A stretch of 64,000 nucleotides of DNA, from positions 2,507,001 through 2,571,000 of the forward strand of contig NZ_CP030126.1 of NCBI RefSeq assembly GCF_003568845.1, written 5' to 3'. Shown here in pieces: positions 54,681 through 62,704 of the stretch. The notes under the pieces are model-generated. The model was not told the DNA's origin and searched no databases. It was given only the letters and a program-made list of their open reading frames with translations. This stretch comes from Indioceanicola profundi (GTDB lineage Bacteria > Pseudomonadota > Alphaproteobacteria > Azospirillales > Azospirillaceae). How positions within the stretch are numbered: the stretch's first letter is position 1; each line of letters starts with the position of its first letter. A program made the position numbers and the translations under genes.

Positions 54681-55238
54681 CTAGCGCGCCGGCGCCAGCT
54701 TGGACACCAGCTCCGCGAACCCGTCCATATAGGCCTGGAGGAAGCCGCGGGTGCTGTCGTTCGTGATCGCGCCGCTGGCGTCGATCAGGTCGGGCTTGAA
54801 GGAGATATAAGCCTCCCCGCCCATCACGGTGCTGCCGAGCACGGCCAGAATCTGGCGCAGATGCTGCTGGCCCACCGCCGTGCCGATGGCGCCGGGGGAG
54901 GTGCCCGTGATGGCCGCCGGCTTGCCCTTCCAGACATTCTGCCCGGCCGGCTTGGAGCCCCAGTCGATGGCGTTCTTCAGCACGGCGGGGATGGAGCGGT
55001 TATGCTCCGGCGTCACCACGAAGACGGCGTCCGCCGCCGCGATCCGGCTGGTGAAAAGATTGACGCTGTCCGGCCGGTTGCCCTCCAGATCGGCGTTATA
55101 CATGGGAAGTTCGTCGATCCCGACGAACTCGAACTCCAGCCTGCTCTCCACCAGCCCGGTCATGGCCCGGGCCAGCTTGCGGTTGATGGAGTCCCGGCGG
55201 TTGCTGCCGACGATCACGGCCACCTTGAACTTGCTCAT
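54681..55238 (-). CDS. NADPH-dependent FMN reductase (ChrR-like quinone/chromate reductase)
   Basis: A 185-residue flavodoxin-fold protein. It has the FMN phosphate loop VGSNRRDSINRKLA, the ChrR motif LPMYNADLE and the family signature TPEHNRSIPAVLKNAIDWGS. Such enzymes reduce quinones by two electrons and can reduce chromate or azo dyes, so they protect against redox cycling. AGGAGG seven bases before the ATG sets the start. It is divergent from the alpha/beta hydrolase at 55383 and ends in a strong terminator. Confidence 0.93.
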   Translation of the reverse strand: MSKFKVAVIVGSNRRDSINRKLARAMTGLVESRLEFEFVGIDELPMYNADLEGNRPDSVNLFTSRIAAADAVFVVTPEHNRSIPAVLKNAIDWGSKPAGQNVWKGKPAAITGTSPGAIGTAVGQQHLRQILAVLGSTVMGGEAYISFKPDLIDASGAITNDSTRGFLQAYMDGFAELVSKLAPAR

Positions 55239-55382
55239 CGCTTTCCTCCTTGCGGAGCCGCTGTGGCTCCTCACCTAAGTAACTGCGAGGCGGCACGGAT
55301 TTCACAATAGCCATGCCGGTGCCGACTCTGTTGGACCCGCCATGTCCCGCACCGTCAGACCTGGAAGGAGCTTGTCTATCCG

Positions 55383-56399
55383 ATGAAGAGGCTGTTCGCG
55401 ATCCTGCTCGCCGCACTCTGCCCCGCCGCGGCGTGGGCCCAGTCCGCCGATGTCCCGGCCTATGGGGCGGAGCTTGAGGGGTTCGACTACCCGCACGAGG
55501 TGGAGCGGTTCGCCCTCACCTCCCAGCGGCAGGACTTGCAGATGGCCTTCATGGACGTGGCCCCGACGGGCCAGGCCAACGGGCGGACGGTGGTGCTGCT
55601 GCACGGCAAGAACTTCTGCGGGGCGACGTGGGAGGCCACCATCGCCACCCTGGCCGAGGCCGGCTACCGCGTGATCGCCCCCGACCAGATCGGCTTCTGC
55701 AAATCCACCAAGCCGGAGCGGTACCAGTTCAGCTTCGACCAGCTCGCCGCCAACACCCATGCGCTGCTGACCTCCCGCGGGGTGGAGCGGGCCACCATCG
55801 TCGGCCATTCCATGGGCGGCATGCTGGCGTCCCGCTATGCCCTGATGTTCCCGGAGACGGTGGAGCAGCTCGTCCTCGTCAACCCCATCGGGCTGGAGGA
55901 TTGGCGGGCGGAGGGCGTGCCCTACGCCGCCATCGACCAAGCCTACCAGAATGAGCTGAAGACCAGCTTCGACAGCATCAAGGCCTATCAGCAGCGCGTC
56001 TATTATGACGGCGACTGGCGGCCCGAATATGACCGCTGGGTCGCCATGCTGGCCGGCATGTACAAGGGCGAAGGGAAGGAGCGCGTGGCCTGGAACCAGG
56101 CGCTGACCTCCGATATGGTGTTCACCCAGCCGGTGGTGCACGAGTTCCCCCGCATCCAGCCGCCGACCCTGCTGCTGATCGGCCAGACCGACCGCACGGC
56201 CCCCGGCGCGAACCGTGCGCCGGAGGATGTGGCGAAGCGGCTTGGCAACTATCCCGAACTGGGCCGCCGCGCGGCGGAAGCGATCCCCAACGCCACGCTG
56301 GTGGAGTTCCCGGACCTTGGCCACTCCCCCCAGGTGGAAGCGCCGGACCGCTTCCATGAGGCGCTGCTGAAGGGGTTGGCCGCCCGGGCCGGGAAGTAA
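55383..56399 (+). CDS. Exported alpha/beta hydrolase
   Basis: A 338-residue hydrolase with a Sec signal (KRLFAILLAALCPAAAWA). The oxyanion segment is VVLLHGKNFCGATWEAT, the nucleophile elbow VGHSMGGMLASR, the acid in GQTDRTAPG and the histidine in DLGHSPQVEAP. This is the epoxide hydrolase/haloperoxidase-like group with unknown substrate. AGGAG is about 12 bases upstream, somewhat far. It is divergent from the FMN reductase and convergent with the epimerase, ending three bases from it. Confidence 0.9.
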   Translation: MKRLFAILLAALCPAAAWAQSADVPAYGAELEGFDYPHEVERFALTSQRQDLQMAFMDVAPTGQANGRTVVLLHGKNFCGATWEATIATLAEAGYRVIAPDQIGFCKSTKPERYQFSFDQLAANTHALLTSRGVERATIVGHSMGGMLASRYALMFPETVEQLVLVNPIGLEDWRAEGVPYAAIDQAYQNELKTSFDSIKAYQQRVYYDGDWRPEYDRWVAMLAGMYKGEGKERVAWNQALTSDMVFTQPVVHEFPRIQPPTLLLIGQTDRTAPGANRAPEDVAKRLGNYPELGRRAAEAIPNATLVEFPDLGHSPQVEAPDRFHEALLKGLAARAGK

Positions 56400-56402
56400 C
56401 GC

Positions 56403-57368
56403 CTAGATGCTGCGGAGGCCGGACAGCGTGGTGCGGACGGCCTCCGCCAGCGGCGTATGCGGCTCTTCCCCCAGCGCTGCCACCAGCCGCGAATTGTCCA
56501 GCCTCACCGGCCTTTCCCAGAGATAGCGCATCTCCCCCAGTTCCCGGAACAGCGGCACGACCGGGGAGGCCAGCCGGACCAGCCTCCAGGGGAAGGCCCG
56601 TATCTTGGGCTTGCGCCCCGGAACGGCGTCGCGGATCGCGTTCGCCATGGCGGTGCCGTCCGCATCCCAATGGCCGCCCATATGGAAGCTGGCGAAATCC
56701 GGCAGCGCATCGCCCCGATCCACCAGCCGCACCATGGTTTCGGCGACATCGGGCAGATAGGCCCATTGATGCCCGATTCCGCACCGGCCGGGATTGGTGA
56801 TCGTCGCGACCGGCCGGCCGGGCTTCACCAGCCCTTGTGAGAACCAGTTGTTGGCGGCCTGCGGGCCGAAGAAGTCGCCGGCCCGCACGATCAGCACACG
56901 GGGCCCCTGCCCCGCCGCAACCCGCAGCCGCCGCTCCATCTCCACCCGGATGCGGCCCTTGCGGGTCCCGGGGTTCTGGGGCGCATCCTCATCGATCAGG
57001 GGGAAGGCGTCGGGGCCGTAATTATAGACCGTGCCCGGCAGCAGGATGCGTGCGCCGTTCGCACGGGCCGCCTGGATGCTGCTGTCCAGCATCGGCAGCA
57101 CCAGCTCCTCCCACTTCCGGTAGCCGGGCGGGTTGACGGCATGGACGATCAGGCCGGCCCCTTCCGCCGCCGCCGCGACATCCGATGCCCGCATGGCGTC
57201 GCCCTGGACCCAGGAGATGCCGCTTTCCGGCCCGGTCGCGCGCGACGCCTCCGCCGGGCGGCGGTGCAGCGCCCGCACGGCCCAACCGCTTGAGGCAAGC
57301 CGCCGCGCCATTTCCCCGCCGATCCCGCCGGTAGCCCCCAGCACCAGCGCCGTCCGATTCCGTGTCAT
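56403..57368 (-). CDS. NAD(P)-dependent epimerase/dehydratase-type SDR
   Basis: A 321-residue extended SDR. It has the Rossmann motif VLGATGGIGGEMAR, NPPGYRKWEELVLPMLDS, a YNYGPDAFP segment in the active-site region and a C-terminal nucleotide-sugar-type half with HQWAYLPDVAET. The usual Tyr-x3-Lys pair is not clear, so it may be an atypical or NmrA-like reductase. AAGGGA precedes the ATG. A LysR gene is divergent, with the dyad GGAATT-GTTG-AATTCC between them. Confidence 0.85.
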   Translation of the reverse strand: MTRNRTALVLGATGGIGGEMARRLASSGWAVRALHRRPAEASRATGPESGISWVQGDAMRASDVAAAAEGAGLIVHAVNPPGYRKWEELVLPMLDSSIQAARANGARILLPGTVYNYGPDAFPLIDEDAPQNPGTRKGRIRVEMERRLRVAAGQGPRVLIVRAGDFFGPQAANNWFSQGLVKPGRPVATITNPGRCGIGHQWAYLPDVAETMVRLVDRGDALPDFASFHMGGHWDADGTAMANAIRDAVPGRKPKIRAFPWRLVRLASPVVPLFRELGEMRYLWERPVRLDNSRLVAALGEEPHTPLAEAVRTTLSGLRSI

Positions 57369-57425
57369 GGTCCTGTCCCTTCCATCCTCTCGGTCGGCAA
57401 AAGGATGGCCCGTTCGGCTTGGAAA

Positions 57426-57441
57426 GGAATTGTTGAATTCC
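57426..57441. promoter_or_regulatory. Dyad GGAATT-GTTG-AATTCC between epimerase and LysR genes
   Basis: A perfect 6-bp-arm dyad in the 96-base gap between divergent genes, 23 bases before the lysR ATG and next to a TATACA hexamer (57452-57457). It is a good candidate LysR operator and autoregulation site. Confidence 0.5.
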
Positions 57442-57464
57442 GTGCGCTTGCTATACAGAAATTT

Positions 57465-58358
57465 ATGAGCCGGACCGATCCAAGCTGGGACCTGTACCGA
57501 AGCTTCCTGGCCGTGCTGCGAGAGGGTTCGCTGTCGGGGGCCGCCCGCGCGCTGAACCTGACCCAGCCCACCATCGCCCGCCATGTGGCGATGCTGGAGG
57601 ATGCCGTGGGCTGCACCCTGTTCCTGCGCTCCCAGCGCGGGCTGGCGGCGACGCAGGCGGCGTTGGAGCTGCAACCCTATGCGGAGGCGCTGGCCGCCAC
57701 GGCGGCGGCCCTGGTGCGGGCGGCGTCCGGCCAGGGGGATGCCGTGCGCGGCACGGTGCGCGTCACCGCCAGCGAGGTGGTGGGGGCGGAGGTGCTTCCC
57801 CCCATCCTCACCACCCTGCATGAGCTTCATCCCGGACTGGTCGTGGAGCTGGTCCTGTCGAACGAGGTGGAGGACATCCTGCAGCGCGACGCCGACATCG
57901 CGGTGCGGATGGTGGAGCCGGTGCAGCAGGCGCTGGTGGTCCGCCGCATCGGCGACATCCCGCTGGGGCTGCATGCCCATCCGGCCTATCTGGCCCGCCG
58001 CGGCACGCCCCGGACCCTGGAGGAGCTGGAGCATCACAGCCTGATCGGCTTCGACCGGGAAACGCCGGCGATCCGCAACGTGCTGCGCCGGATGCCGTGG
58101 CTGGAGCGGACCCGCTTCGCGCTGCGCACCGACAGCGATCTGGCCCAACTCGCCGCCATCCGGGCCGGCTTCGGCATCGGGGTCTGCCAAGTGCCGCTGG
58201 CCCGGCGCGAACCCCGGCTGGTCCGCCTGTTGCCGGACCGGTTCGCGCTGAACCTGGGCACCTGGCTGGTGATGCATGAGGATCTGCGCAGCACCCCGCG
58301 CTGCCGCGCCGTGTTCGACGGGCTGGCATCGGGGCTGAAAAGCCATCTCAGCCCCTGA
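57465..58358 (+). CDS. LysR-family regulator
   Basis: A 297-residue regulator. The DNA-binding part (about 5-65) has SFLAVLREGSLSGAARALNLTQPTIARHVAMLEDAVGCTLFLRS, the effector part starts around GTVRVTASEVVGAEVLPPIL. It is divergent from the SDR gene at 56403-57368 and most likely controls it. The ATG at 57465 has no strong ribosome-binding site. It is convergent with the next SDR gene. Confidence 0.92.
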   Translation: MSRTDPSWDLYRSFLAVLREGSLSGAARALNLTQPTIARHVAMLEDAVGCTLFLRSQRGLAATQAALELQPYAEALAATAAALVRAASGQGDAVRGTVRVTASEVVGAEVLPPILTTLHELHPGLVVELVLSNEVEDILQRDADIAVRMVEPVQQALVVRRIGDIPLGLHAHPAYLARRGTPRTLEELEHHSLIGFDRETPAIRNVLRRMPWLERTRFALRTDSDLAQLAAIRAGFGIGVCQVPLARREPRLVRLLPDRFALNLGTWLVMHEDLRSTPRCRAVFDGLASGLKSHLSP

Positions 58359-58370
58359 CGCCCCGGCTGT

Positions 58371-59216
58371 TCAGGCGGCACTTTCGACGATGTCGGTGGA
58401 GGCGGAGAGGCTGCGCCAGCGCTCCAGCTCCTCCAGCCGCGCCGTCAGGGTCGCGGCGATCCCCTCCAACGCATCGGTGCCGGCGGCATAGCGCAGCGGC
58501 GGCTCGGCGGCACCCGCCAGGGTCACCAAAGCCCGGCCCAGCTTGGCGGGATCGCCGGCCTGACGGTGGCTGTACTGGTCGTAGGCGGCGCGGCGGGCGG
58601 TGGAGGACGGCACATAATCCTCGATCACCTTGCTCCCATAGCGCACGGAGCTGCCATCCAGGAAGTCGGTGCGGAAGAAGCCGGGCTCCACGATGGTGAC
58701 GCGGATGCCGAACTCGGCGACTTCCAGCGCCAAGCTCTCGGAATAGCCCTCCACCGCGTATTTGGTGGAGCAGTAGACGGACGCCCCGGCGAAGCCCTTG
58801 GTCCCGCCCATGGAGGACAGGTTGAAGATGCGCCCGGCGCGCTGCCGCCGCATGACCGGCAGCACGGCGCGGGTCACGTTGAACAGGCCGAACACATTGG
58901 TCCCATACTGCCGGACGATGTCCTCCGCCCCGACCTCCTCGAACGCGCCGAGCTGGCCGAAGCCGGCATTGTTGACCAGCACGTCGATGCGCCCGAAGCG
59001 GGCCACGGCGGCATCCACCGCGGCCTGGGACTGCCCCTCCTCCGTGACGTCGAGGGACAGGGCCAGCAGGCGGTCGGCCTCGCCGGGGAAAGCGGCCTCG
59101 ACCTGCTGCGGATTGCGGGCGGTGGCCACGACCATGTCGCCGGCCGCGAGCGCCGCCCTGGCCACCTCGCGGCCGATGCCGCGGGATGCGCCGGTGATGA
59201 ACCAGACCTTGCTCAT
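58371..59216 (-). CDS. Classical short-chain dehydrogenase/reductase
   Basis: A 281-residue SDR. Cofactor motif TGASRGIG, NNAGFG, catalytic Ser in NLSSMGG and the pair YCSTK (Tyr-x3-Lys), followed by EPGFFRTDF. It is a cytosolic oxidoreductase; substrate unknown. GGAGA six bases before the ATG. It is the third gene in a same-strand series with the Atu4866-like gene and another SDR upstream. Confidence 0.94.
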   Translation of the reverse strand: MSKVWFITGASRGIGREVARAALAAGDMVVATARNPQQVEAAFPGEADRLLALSLDVTEEGQSQAAVDAAVARFGRIDVLVNNAGFGQLGAFEEVGAEDIVRQYGTNVFGLFNVTRAVLPVMRRQRAGRIFNLSSMGGTKGFAGASVYCSTKYAVEGYSESLALEVAEFGIRVTIVEPGFFRTDFLDGSSVRYGSKVIEDYVPSSTARRAAYDQYSHRQAGDPAKLGRALVTLAGAAEPPLRYAAGTDALEGIAATLTARLEELERWRSLSASTDIVESAA

Positions 59217-59319
59217 GTCATGTCTCCTGTGTGTCCAGGGATGCGCACTGGGCAGGGCATCCCCGTTCCGGCCACATCGGGTGCGGCCGGGCGTTTGAAT
59301 CACCGGTTCGGACGAGGGG

Positions 59320-59643
59320 TCAGCGCTGGCGGTAGAGCACCATGCCGGCGTGATGCAGGACCCCGTCGATAAAGTCGCCGTCGGCGGTGAAGCCGGTATC
59401 GTCGACATAGTCGATATGGTTGCCGGTGATTGTGTAGCTGCCCTGATAGGCCTTTTCCCGCCGGCCGCGGGCCTCGACATAGCGGCCGTCGGGCAGCAGC
59501 TCGTGCCTGATATGCCCGTCTGCGGTGACCCACATCCCGACAAAGCTCTGCTCGGTCATGTCCGTTCCTTTCTCGGCGAAAGCGGGAAGCGTGGCGAAGA
59601 TCACGGCCGTCAGGGCCGTGGCGATGCCGCGTGCGATGGTCAT
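59320..59643 (-). CDS. Atu4866-family small secreted protein
   Basis: A 107-residue protein with a Sec signal (TIARGIATALTAVIFATLPAFA). The mature part has the Atu4866 pattern VGMWVTADGHIRHELLPDGRYVEARG, AYQGSYTITGNHIDYVDDTGFTADGDF and GVLHHAGMVLY, a small beta barrel of unknown function, known from an Agrobacterium structure. GGAGG seven bases before the ATG. It stands between two SDR genes, 13 bases after the upstream one, which suggests it may bind or shield a small compound handled by them. Confidence 0.88.
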   Translation of the reverse strand: MTIARGIATALTAVIFATLPAFAEKGTDMTEQSFVGMWVTADGHIRHELLPDGRYVEARGRREKAYQGSYTITGNHIDYVDDTGFTADGDFIDGVLHHAGMVLYRQR

Positions 59644-59656
59644 CCTGCTTCCTCCT

Positions 59657-60499
59657 TCACGCCGCATGGGCCGTGCTGCGGCCGACGGCTTCCCACCGCT
59701 CCATATCCTCGTCCAGCCGGTTCAGCCGGACGCGGGCGCGGTCATAGGCATCGGCGCCGATCAGCAGGTCCAGCGGCGGCTCGTCGGCCTCCACGGCCTG
59801 GATGATGGCCTGCGCGCCCCTCGCCGGGTCGCCGTCCTGCCGTCCGTCCTTAGCGGCGAGCAGGTCCAGGACGCGCCGGCTTTCCGCATAGCCGCCATCG
59901 TCCCCCGCCGTCCGGCGCATGGACCGGCCGGACAGGAAGTCCGTGCGGAAGGAGCCCGGCGACACCACCGTGACCCAGAGGCCGAGCGGGGCCACTTCCT
60001 GCGCCAAGCTCTGTGACAGCGCCCAGAGCGCAGCCTTGGTCGCGGCATAGATGCCGGAACCGGGGGCCGGGGCGATGCCGGCGATGGAGGAGATGTTGAC
60101 GATGTGCCCCCTGCCCTGCGCCCGCAGCAGCGGCAGCGCCGCCCGGATCACCGCCAGGGGACCATGGACGTTGACGGCGAACACATGCTCGATCTCCGCC
60201 GCCGTGCCCCCGGCCACGGGGCCGAGCAGCCCGTAGCCGGCATTGTTGACCAGGACGTCGATCCGCCCATGCAGGCCGGCGGCCTCCGCCACGGTGCGCT
60301 CGATGCCGCCGATATCGGTCATCTCCAGGGGAAGGACCGTCAACCCCCCGTGGGCGAGTTGATGCGGGGCGAGTTGCGGCGGAACGGTTCCGTCGCGGGT
60401 GGTGCCGACGACCAGATCGCCCTTGTCGAGAACGGCTTTGGCCAGCTCATAGCCGAAGCCGCGCGAGATGCCGGTGATGAACCAAATTTTCCGGGTCAT
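59657..60499 (-). CDS. Classical short-chain dehydrogenase/reductase
   Basis: A 280-residue SDR with TGISRGFG as cofactor motif, NNAGYG, catalytic Ser in NISSIAG, YAATK as Tyr-x3-Lys and SPGSFRTDF. It resembles the SDR at 58371-59216 and may be an older duplicate. GGAGA before the ATG. A LysR gene lies upstream on the same strand, and the gap contains a T-N11-A dyad and a leader hairpin. Confidence 0.94.
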   Translation of the reverse strand: MTRKIWFITGISRGFGYELAKAVLDKGDLVVGTTRDGTVPPQLAPHQLAHGGLTVLPLEMTDIGGIERTVAEAAGLHGRIDVLVNNAGYGLLGPVAGGTAAEIEHVFAVNVHGPLAVIRAALPLLRAQGRGHIVNISSIAGIAPAPGSGIYAATKAALWALSQSLAQEVAPLGLWVTVVSPGSFRTDFLSGRSMRRTAGDDGGYAESRRVLDLLAAKDGRQDGDPARGAQAIIQAVEADEPPLDLLIGADAYDRARVRLNRLDEDMERWEAVGRSTAHAA

Positions 60500-60517
60500 C
60501 CGATGTCTCCTGCCAGG

Positions 60518-60536
60518 GCCGGCGGAAATCGCCGGC
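60518..60536 (-). promoter_or_regulatory. Leader hairpin of the SDR gene
   Basis: GCCGGCG-N5-CGCCGGC lies 19-37 bases upstream of the SDR start on the minus strand, within the probable 5' leader. It could act on mRNA stability. Confidence 0.35.
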
Positions 60537-60603
60537 GGGGTGGTGGGAGGAAGATGGCCCGGTACGGCCCGCAGGATAATCGGCCGCCTTATGCCAAGGC
60601 TTT

Positions 60604-60616
60604 TAAGCCCGGCTTA
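60604..60616. promoter_or_regulatory. LysR box T-N11-A
   Basis: TAAGCC-C-GGCTTA is a symmetric dyad that fits T-N11-A exactly. It lies just past the lysR stop and about 105 bases before the SDR start. The nearby AT-rich stretch (TTATATAA) may be a promoter. Confidence 0.5.
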
Positions 60617-60621
60617 TATAA

Positions 60622-61542
60622 TCAGCGCCGCGGCGTTCCATCGGCGGCGCGCAGGAAATCGATGAAGGCGCGCAGGGCGGGCGCCATCTGGCGCTGCCGC
60701 GGAAAGCAGATGTGATAGCCGGGATAGGGCTGCGACCACGCCTCCAGCATCGGCACCAGCCGGCCGGCGGCCACATGCTCCGCCACCTCAAGATTGGTCA
60801 GGAAGGCGATGCCGACGCCGTCCAGTGCGGCGCGCAGCATCATGCTCCGGCAATTGGCGATCAGCGGCCCCTCCACCGCCACCTCGAACCAGGTGCCGTT
60901 CTCGCAGAATTCCCAGTTATAGGGCGTCGGCCGTCCCGCCCAGCGCCAGCGGACGCAGCTATGGGCGTGCAGGTCGCGCGGCGTCGCCGGCATGCCGTGC
61001 CGCTCCACATAGGCGGGGGCGGCGACGGCGATCTGGCGGTGCTCCCGCCCCACCTTGACCGCCACCATGTCCCGCTCGATCACCTCGCCTGGGCGGATGG
61101 CGGCGTCGAATCCGCCGGCCACCACATCCACCACGGCATCGTCCGCCGTGATGTCCAGCACGATGTCCGGATGGGCCTCATGGAAGACGGCCAGCAGCGG
61201 TTCCAGATGGATCACCCCGGCCAGCCGGCTGCAATGAAGCCGGACGGTGCCGGAGGGGCGGTCGCGGAAGCGGGACACGCTGCCCACCGCCGCCGCGATG
61301 TCCGCCATGGCGGGACGCAGCCGCTGAAGCAGCGCGTCGCCCGCCGGCGTCGGGGCGACGCTACGGGTGGTGCGGTTCAGCAGGCGGACGCCCAGCCGCT
61401 CCTCCAGCCCGCGGATGGTCTGGCTGAGGGCGGAGGGGGAAATGCCCAACTGCTCCGCCGCGCGGCTGAAGCTCGCCTGGTCGGCGACGGCGACGAAGGC
61501 GCGCAATTGGGCGAATTCGCTGCCCTGGATATTCGGCTCCAT
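60622..61542 (-). CDS. LysR-family regulator
   Basis: A 306-residue regulator of the AaeR/DsdC-like group that often controls SDR and aldo/keto reductase genes. The helix-turn-helix part (about 10-68) has FVAVADQASFSRAAEQLGISPSALSQTIRGLEERLGVRLLNRTTRSVAPT. The effector domain follows. It stands upstream of the SDR, Atu4866-like and SDR genes on the same strand, unlike the usual divergent plan, and a T-N11-A box lies in the gap. Confidence 0.93.
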   Translation of the reverse strand: MEPNIQGSEFAQLRAFVAVADQASFSRAAEQLGISPSALSQTIRGLEERLGVRLLNRTTRSVAPTPAGDALLQRLRPAMADIAAAVGSVSRFRDRPSGTVRLHCSRLAGVIHLEPLLAVFHEAHPDIVLDITADDAVVDVVAGGFDAAIRPGEVIERDMVAVKVGREHRQIAVAAPAYVERHGMPATPRDLHAHSCVRWRWAGRPTPYNWEFCENGTWFEVAVEGPLIANCRSMMLRAALDGVGIAFLTNLEVAEHVAAGRLVPMLEAWSQPYPGYHICFPRQRQMAPALRAFIDFLRAADGTPRR

Positions 61543-61606
61543 GCCGGATCATTGGCGTGAAACCGGTGGATGGGCAATGGCGAACTGGCTTCCATCCCCG
61601 CAACCG

Positions 61607-62128
61607 TCACCCCGCCAGATGTGCTGCCAACTGGTCCATGGTCCCGCCCCAGCCCTGGCGCATGGATTCGTGCCCCGCCTTGAAGGTGCGGATTTCCGCC
61701 TCCGCAGCATTGATCGGCACGCCATGGAGGTGGAGCCGCGTCCGCCCGCCCAGATCCTCGAACACCATGGTGCTGAGGGTTTCCAGCGGCCATTCGGCGG
61801 AGAAGGGCGCCCGGACGATGCCGCCGCTGGGGTCGGAGAAGGAGCTGACATAGACCATCCGCTCCGGCCGCACGATCTCGCGGTAGACGAACCGGCCCCA
61901 CATGTCGAAGCCGGCATCGTTGCGCATGCGGTAGAGGAACGTGCCGCCCGGCCGCGGATCGATCCCGGCCACGGTCAGGGCGAATCCCACCGGCCCCCAC
62001 CAGCGTTCAAGCTGCTCCGGCTCCGTCCAGGCGCGGAAGACCGCCTCGCGGGAGGCATCGAACTCGCGGGTGATGGTGAAGGCCGCATCGTCCGATGCGC
62101 TGCTGTTCGTCAGGGCGTCCTGGGTCAT
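61607..62128 (-). CDS. SRPBCC / AHSA1-domain protein
   Basis: A 173-residue START-like protein with the AHSA1 pattern: ITREFDASREAVFRAWTEPEQLERWWGP at the start, GGTFLYRMRN, and TMVFEDLGGRTRLHLHG near the end. These proteins have a hydrophobic pocket and often occur with ArsR or ECF42 sigma genes; the ligand is unknown. GGAA before the ATG. It is last in the YCII, sigma, VOC and AHSA1 series. Confidence 0.93.
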   Translation of the reverse strand: MTQDALTNSSASDDAAFTITREFDASREAVFRAWTEPEQLERWWGPVGFALTVAGIDPRPGGTFLYRMRNDAGFDMWGRFVYREIVRPERMVYVSSFSDPSGGIVRAPFSAEWPLETLSTMVFEDLGGRTRLHLHGVPINAAEAEIRTFKAGHESMRQGWGGTMDQLAAHLAG

Positions 62129-62166
62129 CTCGCTTTCCTGCCTGATTGTCGTTGCTCGTCGGTGGT

Positions 62167-62595
62167 TCAGCGCATCGGCGCCGCCAGGCTCCAGGAGATG
62201 CCGAACGGGTCCCGCACCTGCCCGTAGCGCTGCCCCCAGAACATGAGCTGGAGCGGCAGAACCACTTCGCAGCCCGCGGCCACGGCCCGCTCCCACCAGC
62301 CATCCACATCCTCCACCTGCATGTGCAGGGTGAAGCCCTGGGCGGGTACGGAGGCGCCGCAATGTTCCGGGAAGGGATCGCTGAACATGACGGAATTGCC
62401 GTTGATCCAGAGGTGGAGGTGCATGGTCCGCCCCTGCTCATCCACCGGATGGCGGCCGGCCTCCTGCGCGCCGAAGGCGCGGGCATAGAAGTCGCCGGCC
62501 TTCACCGCCCCCTCCACCACCAGATAGGGCACCACCCCGCCCTTCACCTCCGGCTGGACGGTTTCGGTCGGCTGCTCGAGTTCCGCTGTGGTCAT
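62167..62595 (-). CDS. VOC-family protein, PhnB-like
   Basis: A 142-residue vicinal-oxygen-chelate protein of the PhnB/YdcJ-like group: VVPYLVVEGAVKAGDFYARAFGA, HLHLWINGNSVMFSDPFPE and FWGQRYGQVRDPFGISWSLA. Function of the group is mostly unknown; glyoxalase or ligand binding are options. GGGAG seven bases before the ATG. It is between the ECF sigma gene and the AHSA1 gene. Confidence 0.92.
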   Translation of the reverse strand: MTTAELEQPTETVQPEVKGGVVPYLVVEGAVKAGDFYARAFGAQEAGRHPVDEQGRTMHLHLWINGNSVMFSDPFPEHCGASVPAQGFTLHMQVEDVDGWWERAVAAGCEVVLPLQLMFWGQRYGQVRDPFGISWSLAAPMR

Positions 62596-62704
62596 GCTCG
62601 GTCTCCCTGTTCCGCCTTTGCCGGCGGGGCTCCGGATCATTCCGTTCGCCTGCCCCAAGGACGAATGAGCCCGGCCGATGCCGACAGGGAGTCGGAAAAT
62701 TTCT

